A stretch of DNA of 64,000 bases. Source: CAVXDY01 sp963760715. GTDB taxonomy: Bacteria; Actinomycetota; Thermoleophilia; Miltoncostaeales; Miltoncostaeaceae. Below, piece after piece: positions 23,639-31,999 of the stretch. Position 1 is the first letter of the stretch. Each line of letters starts with the position of its first letter. Location: the NCBI GenBank assembly GCA_963760715.1, contig CAVXDY010000007.1:744001-808000 (forward strand). Reading direction: 5' to 3'. The translations under genes were made by a program, and so were the position numbers. The notes beneath the pieces are model-generated. The model saw only the letters and a program-made list of their open reading frames with translations, made no database searches and was not told the origin of the DNA.

Positions 23639-24352
23639 GTGCGAGCCGACGGACGCCGCCCGGACGAGCTCAGGCCGATCGAGATCCTGCCGGGCTTCGT
23701 GGAGACCGCCCACGGGAGCGCCCTGATCTCGATCGGGCGCACCCGCGTCATCTGCACCGCCTCCGTGGACGAGGCCGTGCCCCCCTGGATGCGCGGGCGG
23801 GGGCGCGGCTGGGTGACCGCCGAGTACGGGATGCTCCCGGCCTCCACGGGCGAGCGGAAGGCGCGCGACGTGACCCGCGGACGCCCCGACGGGCGCACCA
23901 CGGAGATCCAGCGGCTGATCGGCCGCTCGCTGCGGGCGGTGGTCGACATGGAGGTGCTCGGCGAGCGCACGGTCTGGCTCGATTGCGACGTCCTCCAGGC
24001 GGACGGCGGCACCCGCTGCGCCAGCATCTGCGGCGCCTGGGTGGCGCTGCACCAGGCGACGAGCGCGCTGGTGGCCCGGGAGGCCATCCCGGCGCTGCCG
24101 CTGCGCGACTCGATCGCCGCGGTGAGCGTCGGCATGGTGGACGGGGTGCCGCTGCTCGACCTGGCCTACGTCGAGGACTCCCGCGCCGAGTCCGACATGA
24201 ACGTGGTGATGACCGGCGCCGGCCGCCTCGTGGAGGTGCAGGCCACCGCGGAGGGCGCCACCTTCTCGCGCCCCGAGCTCGACGGCCTGCTCGACCTCGC
24301 CGAGGGCGGCATGCGCGCCCTGACGCTCGCCCAGGGGGCGGCGACGTCGTGA
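23639..24352 (+). CDS. rph: Ribonuclease PH
   Basis: A phosphate-dependent 3'-5' exoribonuclease that trims tRNA 3' ends. 237 residues, normal length. Signatures: RADGRRPDELRPIEILPGFVETAHGSALISIGRTRVICTASVDE, the RGRGWVTAEYGMLPASTGER segment, IQRLIGRSLRAVVD, DCDVLQADGGTRCASI and LDLAYVEDSRAESDMNVV. GTG 23639 follows a leaderless-type TAGTCT box. Its stop overlaps the start of rdgB (GTGA), the usual rph-rdgB pairing. Confidence 0.96.
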   Translation: MRADGRRPDELRPIEILPGFVETAHGSALISIGRTRVICTASVDEAVPPWMRGRGRGWVTAEYGMLPASTGERKARDVTRGRPDGRTTEIQRLIGRSLRAVVDMEVLGERTVWLDCDVLQADGGTRCASICGAWVALHQATSALVAREAIPALPLRDSIAAVSVGMVDGVPLLDLAYVEDSRAESDMNVVMTGAGRLVEVQATAEGATFSRPELDGLLDLAEGGMRALTLAQGAATS

Positions 24353-24924
24353 CGCGGATCGTGCTCGCCACGGGCAACCTCGACAAGGTGGCCGAGCTCG
24401 AGCCGCTGCTGGCTCCGGCAGAGGTGCAGGGCGCGCCGGAGGGCTTCAACCCCGAGGAGACCGGCACGACCCTCTTCCAGAACGCGTGGATCAAGGCCGC
24501 CGCCCTGCGCGAACAGGCCGATCCGGAGGCGGTCGTGGTGGCCGACGACTCGGGGCTCGTGGTGCATGCGCTGGGCGGCCGCCCCGGGGTCTTCAGCAGC
24601 CGCTACGCGGGGCCGCAGGCCACCTACGAGGACAACTGCCGGCGCCTGCTGGAGGAGATGGAGGGCGTCGAGGACCGCGGCGCGGCCTTCGTCTGCGTGC
24701 TCGTGGGCCTGGCGCCGCGCGACCGCGTGCTGGTGGGCTGCGGCGTCTGCCCGGGCACCATCGCACCGGCGCTTCGGGGCTCGGGCGGGTTCGGCTACGA
24801 CCCCCTGTTCCTGCCCGAGGGGGAGATCCGGTCCATGGCCGAGATGTCCGCCGCGGAGAAGGCGGCGATCTCCCATCGGGGCCGGGCGGCACGGCGGCTG
24901 GCCGGGCTGCTCGGGGCCGGTTGA
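24349..24924 (+). CDS. rdgB: XTP/dITP diphosphatase (RdgB/Ham1)
   Basis: Hydrolyses non-canonical purine nucleoside triphosphates such as dITP and XTP, keeping them out of DNA and RNA. 191 residues. RIVLATGNLDKVAELEPLL is the family start. FQNAWIKAAALREQ, VVADDSGLVVHALGGRPGVFSSRYAG and GSGGFGYDPLFLPEG are the nucleotide and metal motifs. GTG 24349 overlaps the rph stop. Followed closely by the short-chain dehydrogenase gene. Confidence 0.95.
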   Translation: MTRIVLATGNLDKVAELEPLLAPAEVQGAPEGFNPEETGTTLFQNAWIKAAALREQADPEAVVVADDSGLVVHALGGRPGVFSSRYAGPQATYEDNCRRLLEEMEGVEDRGAAFVCVLVGLAPRDRVLVGCGVCPGTIAPALRGSGGFGYDPLFLPEGEIRSMAEMSAAEKAAISHRGRAARRLAGLLGAG

Positions 24925-24932
24925 CCTCTCCC

Positions 24933-25661
24933 ATGGCGGGGCGCCGGGCGCTGGTCACCGGAGGCGCCGTCCGCATCGGGCGACGGCTGTCGCTGGAGCT
25001 GGCCGGCATGGGCCTGGACGTGGTCGTCCACCACCGCTCCTCGAAGGGGCCGGCGGAGCAGACCGCGGCCGACTGCCGGGCCCTCGGCGTGCGGTCGGAG
25101 GTCGTGGCCGGCGACCTGGCCTCGGCCGAGGGATGCCGGGGCGTCGTGGCCGAGGCCGCGGCCGCCCTGGGGGGCGTGGACGTGCTCGTGTGCTCGGCCG
25201 CCAACTTCCTCGCGGCCGCCTTCGCGGAGACCACCGAGGAGCAGGTCAACGCGGTGCTCGCGGTCAACCTGAAGGGCCCCTTCTTCTGCGCCCAGGCGGC
25301 CGCCCCGGCCATGGCCGGGGCGGGGTTCGGCCGCATCGTCCTGCTGGGCGACGTCGCCGGGCTGGAGCCGTGGCCGCGCTTCACCGCCCACTCGGTGGCC
25401 AAGGCCGGGGTGGACATGCTCACCCGCTGCCTGGCGCAGGAGCTGGCGCCCGCCATCACGGTCAACTCGATCGCCCCGGGGCCGGTCCTGATGCCCGAGG
25501 GCGCGTCGCGCGGCGCGGTGAAACGCTCCGAGCAGAAGACCGTGCTCGGTCGGATAGGGTCCCCCGACGACGTGGCGGGGGCGCTCCGCTACCTGCTGGA
25601 GGCGGACTACGTGACGGGGCACACCTTGGTTGTTGACGGGGGCCGGTTGGTGCGGCCGTGA
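24933..25661 (+). CDS. Pteridine-reductase-like short-chain dehydrogenase with altered active site
   Basis: A 242-residue Rossmann-fold oxidoreductase. VTGGAVRIGRRLSLELA is the NADP-binding GGxxRIGR form typical of PTR1/FolM pteridine reductases. VCSAANF replaces NNAG, and the C-terminal TGHTLVVDGG is intact. Pteridine reductases use Asp-Tyr-Lys; here Asp140 and Lys157 align, but the tyrosine is His153 (FTAHSVAKAG). The enzyme may be inactive or use another proton donor. It could supply reduced folate where no FolA is present, but that is inference. Its stop overlaps the next GTG. Confidence 0.82.
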   Translation: MAGRRALVTGGAVRIGRRLSLELAGMGLDVVVHHRSSKGPAEQTAADCRALGVRSEVVAGDLASAEGCRGVVAEAAAALGGVDVLVCSAANFLAAAFAETTEEQVNAVLAVNLKGPFFCAQAAAPAMAGAGFGRIVLLGDVAGLEPWPRFTAHSVAKAGVDMLTRCLAQELAPAITVNSIAPGPVLMPEGASRGAVKRSEQKTVLGRIGSPDDVAGALRYLLEADYVTGHTLVVDGGRLVRP

Positions 25662-26368
25662 CGGCGGGGCGCCGGCCGGCGCCCCGGCGCTGGCTCTCGC
25701 GGCTCATCGGGGCCGTGCTCATCGGCTGGATCGTGGTCTACAACGTGATGCGGCTGGCGGGCTCGAGCCCCGCCGACGCCGCCTGGCCCTCCCTCGCCAT
25801 CGGCGCCGCGGCGGCGCTCGTCCTGGTGGGCCTGGGGACGCTTGCGATGGGCCTCCCGGGCATGTCGCGGCTCGCCGACCCCCGCGGCACGGCGGACATC
25901 CCGCCGCCCGGCGGGCGCTCCTACGCCCAGCGACAGGCGATCGGCCTGGCGTGGCCGGCCCTGGGCGCCCTGGCCGTCGTCGCCATCGTCGTCGGAGCGT
26001 CCCTGCTCATCGATGCCCTGCGCACGGGCGAGGGCCGCCCGTCGAAAACCGTCCTGATCCTCACGGCGTGGAACGTGCTCGCCGGCCTCTGGCTGGGCGA
26101 CGAGGCGATCCGCTCGCGGCGGGGCGACGTGGACGGGCTCGACTCGGCCGTGCTCGGCTGCCTCCTGACCGCGGTCCTCGCGGCCGTCGCCATCTCCCGC
26201 AGCCTGCTGGAGCCGGCGCAGGTGGTGCTCATCGCGGCCGCGGGGGTGGCGGGCGCACTCACGAGCTACGCCGTGTGGCGGCTGCGGGGCTCGACGGGCG
26301 CGCCGGTGGGTGCGGCGCTCGTGGCGGTCGTCGCCGGGCTCTGCATCGCCCTGCCCTTCGTGCTCTAA
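25658..26368 (+). CDS. Multi-pass membrane protein of unknown function
   Basis: A 236-residue protein with about six hydrophobic segments, at roughly residues 14-34, 44-68, 96-118, 130-148, 165-180 and 190-235, separated by short charged loops. The N-terminus MTAGRRPAPRRWLSR is basic, so it likely starts inside. No family was recognised. GTG 25658 overlaps the dehydrogenase stop (GTGA), placing it in the rph-rdgB operon. Confidence 0.65.
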   Translation: MTAGRRPAPRRWLSRLIGAVLIGWIVVYNVMRLAGSSPADAAWPSLAIGAAAALVLVGLGTLAMGLPGMSRLADPRGTADIPPPGGRSYAQRQAIGLAWPALGALAVVAIVVGASLLIDALRTGEGRPSKTVLILTAWNVLAGLWLGDEAIRSRRGDVDGLDSAVLGCLLTAVLAAVAISRSLLEPAQVVLIAAAGVAGALTSYAVWRLRGSTGAPVGAALVAVVAGLCIALPFVL

Positions 26369-26379
26369 CCGGGCTTGCG

Positions 26380-26715
26380 GTGACGATCACCCTCGCCTGC
26401 CCGCTCTGCGGGACCCTGGTCGCGGACGGCGCCGAGCCGGTGCCGGGGGCGTGCCCGACCTGCGGCGCCCGGTTCGCCGGGGGCGGGGAGAGCCCCGGCG
26501 AGGGGGTCGCGCTCGCGGCCGCCGCGTGGGGCGCGGGCGACCTGCCGGCCGAGGCCCTGACCCGCCGCCTGTTCGAGGTCGAGCCCGCGCCGGCGCCGGC
26601 GCCCACCGCGGCCATCGCGTCCGATCGCCGCGACGGCTTCTACCGCTGGTGGGTGTTCGTGCGGCCGGGCGACGGCGATCCGGCGGCCGTGCTGCGCGAG
26701 GCGCTGGAGATGTGA
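26380..26715 (+). CDS. Small zinc-ribbon protein
   Basis: A 111-residue protein. CPLCGTLVADGAEPVPGACPTCGARF is a single zinc ribbon (CPLC/CPTC). The remainder is a Pro/Ala linker and a conserved-looking tail, DGFYRWWVFVRPGDGDPAAVLREALEM. GTG 26380 is the only start close to the ribbon and lies 11 bases after the previous stop. Last gene of the rph operon. Role unknown. Confidence 0.65.
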   Translation: MTITLACPLCGTLVADGAEPVPGACPTCGARFAGGGESPGEGVALAAAAWGAGDLPAEALTRRLFEVEPAPAPAPTAAIASDRRDGFYRWWVFVRPGDGDPAAVLREALEM

Positions 26716-26748
26716 CGAACCCGGGTGGCGGGGCCGGGGGCGGTCGGG

Positions 26749-26754
26749 TATCGT
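26749..26754 (+). promoter_or_regulatory. -10 box TATCGT of groES-groEL
   Basis: TATCGT lies immediately upstream of the CIRCE element, so transcription would start inside or at the edge of the operator and HrcA bound there would block it. Confidence 0.55.
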
Positions 26755-26759
26755 CCCCC

Positions 26760-26784
26760 TGGCACTCTCATGGGACGAGTGCCA
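26760..26784 (+). promoter_or_regulatory. CIRCE operator (HrcA-binding inverted repeat)
   Basis: TGGCACTC, nine bases, GAGTGCCA: a perfect 8-base inverted repeat with the exact 9-base spacer of the CIRCE consensus (TTAGCACTC-N9-GAGTGCTAA). It lies about 80 bases before the groES ATG, between the -10 box and the coding region. HrcA repression of the chaperonin operon is therefore expected. hrcA itself is not in the window. Confidence 0.9.
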
Positions 26785-26864
26785 AAGTCCCGCTGCCCGT
26801 TGGATCGGTCGGCGCCCTGCGCCGGGGCCGCGAGAGAGTCATCTGCAAAGACCCGGGAGGGCCG

Positions 26865-27218
26865 ATGAACCTGAAGCCCCTGGGCGATCGTGTGATCGTC
26901 AAGGCCGTGGAGCAGGACCTCGTGACGGCGAGCGGCATCGTGCTGCCCGACACGGCGAAGGAGAAGCCCCAGCGGGGGCTCGTGCTGGCCGTGGGTGAGG
27001 GTCGCTTCGTCGATGGCGAGCGCGTGCCGCTCGAGGTCTCCGACGGCGACGAGATCATCTACTCCAAGTACGGCGGGACCGAGGTCAAGCTCGAGGGCGA
27101 GGACGTGCTGATCCTCAACGAGCACGACATCCTGGCCCGCGTCGCCGCGACCCCCAAGGTGCCCTCGAAGCGCACCTCCGCGCGCAAGCCGGCCGCGAAG
27201 AAGACGGCGAAGAAGTAG
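26865..27218 (+). CDS. groES: Co-chaperonin GroES with basic C-terminal tail
   Basis: The heptameric lid of the GroEL chamber. MNLKPLGDRVIVKAVEQ, ASGIVLPDTAKEKPQRGLVLAVGEG (mobile loop) and EIIYSKYGGTEVKLEGEDVLILNEHDILA are complete by residue ~93. The usual protein ends there, but this one continues for about 24 residues of Lys/Ala/Pro/Ser/Arg, finishing PAAKKTAKK. GGGAGGG precedes ATG 26865. First gene of the CIRCE-controlled operon. Confidence 0.96.
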   Translation: MNLKPLGDRVIVKAVEQDLVTASGIVLPDTAKEKPQRGLVLAVGEGRFVDGERVPLEVSDGDEIIYSKYGGTEVKLEGEDVLILNEHDILARVAATPKVPSKRTSARKPAAKKTAKK

Positions 27219-27291
27219 CAGCGCCCGGCCCGGCCCGAGCCGGCGCCCGACCCACCGATATTCGAGAAGAAGCGAAGGAGAAGCGCGCGAG

Positions 27292-28938
27292 ATGCCAAAG
27301 CTGATCAAGTTCAACGAGGACGCCCGGCGGGCGCTCGAGCGCGGGGTCAACACCCTGGCCGACGCCGTCAAGGTGACCCTCGGGCCGAAGGGCCGCTACG
27401 TGGTCCTCGACAAGAAGTTCGGGGCCCCCACGATCACCAACGACGGGGTCACGATCGCCCGCGAGATCGAGGTCGAGGACGTCTTCGAGAACCAGGGCGC
27501 CCAGCTCGTGCGCGAGGTGGCCACGGCCACCAACGACGTCGCGGGCGATGGAACCACCACGGCCACCGTGCTCGCCCAGGCGATCGTGCGCGAGGGCCTG
27601 AAGAACGTGGCCGCCGGCGCCAACCCGATGGGCCTCAAGCGGGGCATCGAGGCCGCCGTCGAGCTGGTCGTCGCCGACATCGCCAGGCAGTCCAAGGAGG
27701 TCTCGGGCAAGGAGGACATCGCCCGGGTCGCCGCGATCTCCTCGCGTGACCGCGCCATCGGCGACGTCATCTCCGACGCCATCGAGAAGGTCGGCAAGGA
27801 CGGCGTGGTGAACGTCGAGGAGGGCCAGACCTTCGGGATGGAGCTGGAGTTCACCGAGGGCATGCAGTTCGACCGGGGCTACATGAGCCCCTACATGGTC
27901 ACCGACCAGGACCGCATGGAGGCCGTCCTGGATGACCCCTACATCCTCATCCACGGCGGCAAGATCAGCTCGGTGCAGGACATCCTGCCGCTGCTCGAGC
28001 AGGTGATCGGCCAGGGCCGCTCCCTGCTGATCATCGCCGAGGACGTCGAGGGCGAGGCGCTCGCGACCCTGATCGTCAACAAGCTGCGCGGCACCTTCAC
28101 CGGCATCGCCGTGAAGGCCCCCGGCTTCGGCGACCGGCGCAAGCGGATGCTCGAGGACATCGCCATCCTGTCCGGCGGCGAGGTGATCGCCGAGGAGATG
28201 GGCCTGAAGCTCGCCAACGCCCAGGTCAACCAGCTCGGCCGCGCCCGGCGGGTGGTCATCTCGAAGGACGCCACCACCATCATCGACGGGGCCGGCGACC
28301 CCGAGGAGATCAAGGGCCGGATCAAGCAGATCAAGGCCGAGATCGAGACCACCGACTCGGACTTCGACCGCGAGAAGCTCCAGGAGCGCCTGGCCAAGCT
28401 CGCCGGCGGGGTCGCCGTGGTGAAGGTCGGCGCGGCCACCGAGACCGAGATGAAGGAGCGCAAGCACCGGGTCGAGGACGCCCTGCAGGCGACCCGCGCC
28501 GCCCTCGAGGAGGGCATCGTCCCCGGCGGGGGCGTGGTCCTGATCAACTCGATCAAGGTCCTGGACGGTCTCAAGCTCACGGGCGACGAGGCCACCGGCG
28601 CGTCGATCGTGCGCCGCGCGCTCGAGGAGCCGCTTCGCCAGCTGGCCGAGAACGCCGGGCTCGAGGGCTCGGTGGTGGTCGGCGCGGTCAAGGAGAAGAA
28701 GCCCGGGATCGGCCTCAACGTCAACACCGGCGAGTACGTGGACCTGGTCAAGGAGGGCATCATCGACCCGGCCATGGTCACGCGCTCGGCGCTTCAGAAC
28801 GCGGCCTCGATCGCCAAGAACATCATCACCACGGAGTGCGTGGTGGTCGACAAGCCCGAGGAGGCCGGCCCCGCCATGAGCGGCATGGGCATGAGCCCGA
28901 ACATGGGCGGCATGGGCATGGGCGGCGGGATGATGTAG
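27292..28938 (+). CDS. groEL: Chaperonin GroEL
   Basis: The 60-kDa ATP-dependent folding chamber, 548 residues. Signature blocks: VTLGPKGRYVVLDKKFGAPTITNDGVTIAREIE, DVAGDGTTTATVLAQAIVREGLKNVAAGANPMGLKRGIE, the ATPase aspartate region, and AALEEGIVPGGGVVLI near the C-terminus. The tail ends in the typical Gly-Met repeat (GGMGMGGGMM). AAGGAG lies upstream of ATG 27292. Co-transcribed with groES after 73 bases, and closed by the hairpin at 28992-29018. Confidence 0.98.
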   Translation: MPKLIKFNEDARRALERGVNTLADAVKVTLGPKGRYVVLDKKFGAPTITNDGVTIAREIEVEDVFENQGAQLVREVATATNDVAGDGTTTATVLAQAIVREGLKNVAAGANPMGLKRGIEAAVELVVADIARQSKEVSGKEDIARVAAISSRDRAIGDVISDAIEKVGKDGVVNVEEGQTFGMELEFTEGMQFDRGYMSPYMVTDQDRMEAVLDDPYILIHGGKISSVQDILPLLEQVIGQGRSLLIIAEDVEGEALATLIVNKLRGTFTGIAVKAPGFGDRRKRMLEDIAILSGGEVIAEEMGLKLANAQVNQLGRARRVVISKDATTIIDGAGDPEEIKGRIKQIKAEIETTDSDFDREKLQERLAKLAGGVAVVKVGAATETEMKERKHRVEDALQATRAALEEGIVPGGGVVLINSIKVLDGLKLTGDEATGASIVRRALEEPLRQLAENAGLEGSVVVGAVKEKKPGIGLNVNTGEYVDLVKEGIIDPAMVTRSALQNAASIAKNIITTECVVVDKPEEAGPAMSGMGMSPNMGGMGMGGGMM

Positions 28939-28991
28939 CAGGACCCAGCGGCGCCGCTTCGGCGGGGCGGCCGCGGGAACGGCAGGACATG

Positions 28992-29018
28992 CGAAGGGGG
29001 CCGATCCGGCCCCCTTCG
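28992..29018 (+). terminator. Hairpin terminator of groES-groEL
   Basis: Perfect 12-base inverted repeat (CGAAGGGGGCCG / CGGCCCCCTTCG) around a 3-base loop, 54 bases after the groEL stop. The following TGGTTCTCG is only mildly T-rich, as is common in high-GC actinobacteria. Confidence 0.75.
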
Positions 29019-29077
29019 TGGTTCTCGTCGTGGCGGGGGACTCCTCGCCGGGCTCGCGGGAGACGCGGGCGGCGGTC

Positions 29078-29083
29078 TAGGAT
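29078..29083 (+). promoter_or_regulatory. Leaderless -10 box TAGGAT
   Basis: TAGGAT ends six bases before GTG 29090; no Shine-Dalgarno sequence intervenes. Confidence 0.45.
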
Positions 29084-29089
29084 CGTCGC

Positions 29090-29989
29090 GTGAACGCCGC
29101 GGGCTCCGCCGGGGCAGGTCCGGCCCACATCGACCACCTCACCCACGACGACCTGCTGCTGCTCGCGCGCCTCGCCGAGCCCGGGGGAACCGAGGCCCAG
29201 GCCCAGGCCGGCGCCGCCCGCCTGCGGGCCGATCCCGTCCTGCTGGAGGAGGCGCTCGCCTCGCCCGAGGCCGCCGCCCTGCTGCTCGACCCGCCGGCCG
29301 ACGACCCCGACGCCGAACGACTGCTGCGCGCGTCGCCGTTCCTGGCCTTCGCGGTGGCCGTCGAGAGCATCGCGGTCGAGCTGAAGGACGCCACGCACGT
29401 GCGCGAGTGGGTCGGGCCCAAGATGCGCGTGCCGGTGCTCGGCGGGGACGACCTGCGCGAGCTGCTCGCCGACCGCTCCCGGCGCGTCTTCCTGGCCGAG
29501 CTGCTGGCCTCCTACACGCGCGTGTCGAGCGGCACGGTCTGGCGCGAGACCTCGCGCGGCTGGCGCAAGCAGCGCTTCAGCGAGCTCGACCCCTTGCGCA
29601 TGGCGTCACTGCTCGACTCGGTGCCCGAGGCCCGCCGCCCCGCCGTGCACCGGCGTCTGGGCGACCTGTGCCTGTTCCTCGCGGGCGTCTTCCCCGACCA
29701 CACCTCCGCGCGGGCGTTCCGGCCGATCGATCTCCACCGGCTGGGGCGGGCGGCGGCCATGGGCGGCGCGGACGAGCTCGGCGAGGAGCTGGAGACCCGC
29801 GGCGCCGTGGGCCTGCTCGACCACCTGGGCGCCCGCTGGTACCTGCTGGCGGCCAGCGGGGACGCGCCCGGGGGGAGCCTGCTGGAGGCGATCGCCGCGC
29901 GCTTCGTGGAGTCCCGCCGGGCGCTCAACCTCCTTGCGGATCGCCACCTGTTCCCGGCGCGACCGGGATGGTTCCCGCTTCTGCCCTGA
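29090..29989 (+). CDS. Conserved-looking protein of unknown function
   Basis: A 299-residue, mostly helical cytoplasmic protein that I cannot place in a family. Features: HIDHLTHDDLLLLARLAEPGG at the start, a long E/A-rich segment, DATHVREWVGPKMRVPVLGGDDLRELLADRSRRVFLAELLASYTRVSSGTVWRE, and LGDLCLFLAGVFPDHTSARAFRPIDLHRLGRAA. No signal peptide or membrane helix. The start is GTG 29090 because of the adjacent TAGGAT box. Its 3' end overlaps the convergent nitrilase gene by 65 bases. Confidence 0.6.
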   Translation: MNAAGSAGAGPAHIDHLTHDDLLLLARLAEPGGTEAQAQAGAARLRADPVLLEEALASPEAAALLLDPPADDPDAERLLRASPFLAFAVAVESIAVELKDATHVREWVGPKMRVPVLGGDDLRELLADRSRRVFLAELLASYTRVSSGTVWRETSRGWRKQRFSELDPLRMASLLDSVPEARRPAVHRRLGDLCLFLAGVFPDHTSARAFRPIDLHRLGRAAAMGGADELGEELETRGAVGLLDHLGARWYLLAASGDAPGGSLLEAIAARFVESRRALNLLADRHLFPARPGWFPLLP

Positions 29990-30893
29990 GCGGCTCCGGC
30001 TCCTCGATGTCCGGCCGGCGGTAGTGGCCGGCCACGTCGAACACGCGCCGGGCGGCGACGATCGCCCCCATATCGCAGTCGGCGTAGAGGATCTCCTCGC
30101 GGCCCGCGACGGGCCCGGCCAGAGGCGTTCCCCAGGGGTCCACGATCATGCTGTTGCCCTCCAGCAGCTCGTCCGGGCAGGCCGCGAGCTCGTCGGGGAG
30201 CGGGAAGTCGTCGGGGAAGTGATCGCGTCGCAGGTACTGCACCGGCGAGAGCACGAACGCGCCCGCCTCGAAGGCGAAGGCCCGCATCGCGGCGATCCAG
30301 ACCTCGCGGTCGTCGGCCGTCGGGGCGAGGTAGAAGTCGACGCCCCCGCGGTGCAGCCTCTGGCGGGCGGCGGGCATGAAGTTCTCCCAGCAGAGCAGGC
30401 CGCCGAGGCGGCCGATGTCGGTGACCAGGGGATCCAGGTCGTCGCCGGCCCCCTGGCCCCAGAAGACCCGCTCGTGGAGCGTGGGCAGGAGCTTGCGGTG
30501 CTTGTGGGCGAGGGTGCCGTCGGGAGCGAGCCACACGAGGGTGTTCCACATCGTCCCCGGGCGCGCGGAGTCGCGCTCGTTGACCCCGATGGCCACCCAG
30601 GCGCGCGCGCGGCGGGCGGCGGCCCCGAGGCGCTCGGTGAGCGGCCCCGGCACGTCGACCGCGCTGTCCCACATGCGGCGGTGGACCTCGGCGGCGCCGC
30701 TGGTGAAGCGCGCGCAGGCGTACGCCCAGCGCGAGCTGGGATAGAGCGAGACGAACACCTCGGGCAGGGCGATGAGGCGCGCCCCCCCGGCCCCCGCCTC
30801 GCCGATCAGATCGCAGGCCTTGTCCACGCTCGCCGCGGCGTCCAGCACGACGGGCGACGCCTGCACCACGGCCACGCGCACCGTCGCGCTCAT
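29925..30893 (-). CDS. Carbon-nitrogen hydrolase (nitrilase type)
   Basis: A 322-residue cytoplasmic enzyme that hydrolyses a nitrile or amide. The Glu-Lys-Cys triad is visible in ARLIALPEVFVSLYP, HKHRKLLPTLHERVFWGQG and LGGLLCWENFMPAARQRL. These contexts (FVSLYP, KLLPTxxERxxWGxG, CWENxMP) match true nitrilases rather than amidases. The substrate is not predictable. ATG 30893 overlaps the CoA-transferase stop (ATGA). It is last of a three-gene operon with a SnoaL-like protein and a CoA transferase, an arrangement that suggests catabolism of a nitrile-derived acid. Confidence 0.88.
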   Translation of the reverse strand: MSATVRVAVVQASPVVLDAAASVDKACDLIGEAGAGGARLIALPEVFVSLYPSSRWAYACARFTSGAAEVHRRMWDSAVDVPGPLTERLGAAARRARAWVAIGVNERDSARPGTMWNTLVWLAPDGTLAHKHRKLLPTLHERVFWGQGAGDDLDPLVTDIGRLGGLLCWENFMPAARQRLHRGGVDFYLAPTADDREVWIAAMRAFAFEAGAFVLSPVQYLRRDHFPDDFPLPDELAACPDELLEGNSMIVDPWGTPLAGPVAGREEILYADCDMGAIVAARRVFDVAGHYRRPDIEEPEPLRAEAGTIPVAPGTGGDPQGG

Positions 30894-31999
30894 GACCGCC
30901 GCTCCCGGATCTCGTCCAGCACCTCGCCGGTGTGCTCGCCCAGGCGCGGCGCGGGCCGGCCCGTTGCGGCCGGCGTGCGCGAGAGGCGCAGCGGCGGCCC
31001 GGTGACCAGCTCGGTCCCCAGCGTGGGGTCCTCGATCTCCACCAGCAGGCCCAGCTCGCGCGCCTGCGGGTGGTCGAGCAGCGACAGCGGCCGCTCGCTC
31101 ACCACGCCGTGGGGCAGGCCGGCGTCGCCCAGGATGCGCAGCCAGTCGGCGGTCGGGCGGGTGGCCAGCCGGTCGCCGATCTCCCGGGCCAGCGCGTCGG
31201 AGTTCCGCGACCGCTCGGGCAGCGCGGCGAAGCGGGGGTCCTCCAGGAGCCGCTCGAGGCCGAGGGCGCGCAACAGCGGCTCGTGCATCGGCGGGGCGAA
31301 GCACGCCAGGGCGATGCCGCCGTCGGCGGTCGGGTAGGTGCGGTAGAGCGCGCCCACGAAGCGGTTGAAGAGGGGCTCGCCCGAGTCGTCGCGGATGAAC
31401 CGGTGCACGGCCAGCGCGGCCGACGCCTCGAGGAGCGAGGTCTCGACGGCCTGGCCGCGCCCGCTGCGCTCGCGCTCGAGCAGCGCCGCCAGCACCCCGG
31501 CGACCATGATCCACGGGACCACGGTGTCGTGGATCGGCACCGGCAGCGGGTGGCCGTCGTTGGCGGCGACGAGGCCCGCCTCGGCCTGCATGGCGACGTC
31601 GGTGCCCTTGCGCCCGGAGGGCCCGAAGGCCGACAGCGAGCAGTAGACCAGGCGCGGGTTGAGGGCCTCCATCTCCGCGAAGCCGATGCCCAGGCGCTCG
31701 GCGACGCCCGGCGCGAAGCTGTGCACGAGCACGTCGGCGTCCCGGATGAGGGCCCGGATCGCCTCCTGCCCGTCCGGGGACTTCAGGTCGAGCACGACCC
31801 CGCGCTTGTCGCGGTTGACCGCGTGGAAGAGCCGGCTCTCGCCCCGCACGTCGTCCACGTGGCGCCACTGGTCGCCGGCCGGGGGCTCGACCTTGACGAC
31901 GTCCGCCCCGAGCTGGGCCAGCGCCATCGTGGCGAGCGGGCCGCCGAGCTGATGGGTGAGGTCGATCACGCGCACGCCCTCCAGCGCCCCGCCGGTCAT
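30890..31999 (-). CDS. CaiB/BaiF (family III) acyl-CoA transferase
   Basis: Moves coenzyme A between carboxylic acids in the cytoplasm. 369 residues. GVRVIDLTHQLGGPLATMALAQLGADVVKVEPP is the family start. NRDKRGVVLDLKSPDGQEAIRALIRDADVLVHSFAPGVAERLGIGF and YCSLSAFGPSGR are the CoA-binding region. GRGQAVETSLLEASAAL holds the equivalent of the catalytic segment. Between SnoaL-like and nitrilase genes with ATGA overlaps at both ends. Substrate unknown; it may activate the acid released by the nitrilase (inference). Confidence 0.9.
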   Translation of the reverse strand: MTGGALEGVRVIDLTHQLGGPLATMALAQLGADVVKVEPPAGDQWRHVDDVRGESRLFHAVNRDKRGVVLDLKSPDGQEAIRALIRDADVLVHSFAPGVAERLGIGFAEMEALNPRLVYCSLSAFGPSGRKGTDVAMQAEAGLVAANDGHPLPVPIHDTVVPWIMVAGVLAALLERERSGRGQAVETSLLEASAALAVHRFIRDDSGEPLFNRFVGALYRTYPTADGGIALACFAPPMHEPLLRALGLERLLEDPRFAALPERSRNSDALAREIGDRLATRPTADWLRILGDAGLPHGVVSERPLSLLDHPQARELGLLVEIEDPTLGTELVTGPPLRLSRTPAATGRPAPRLGEHTGEVLDEIRERRS

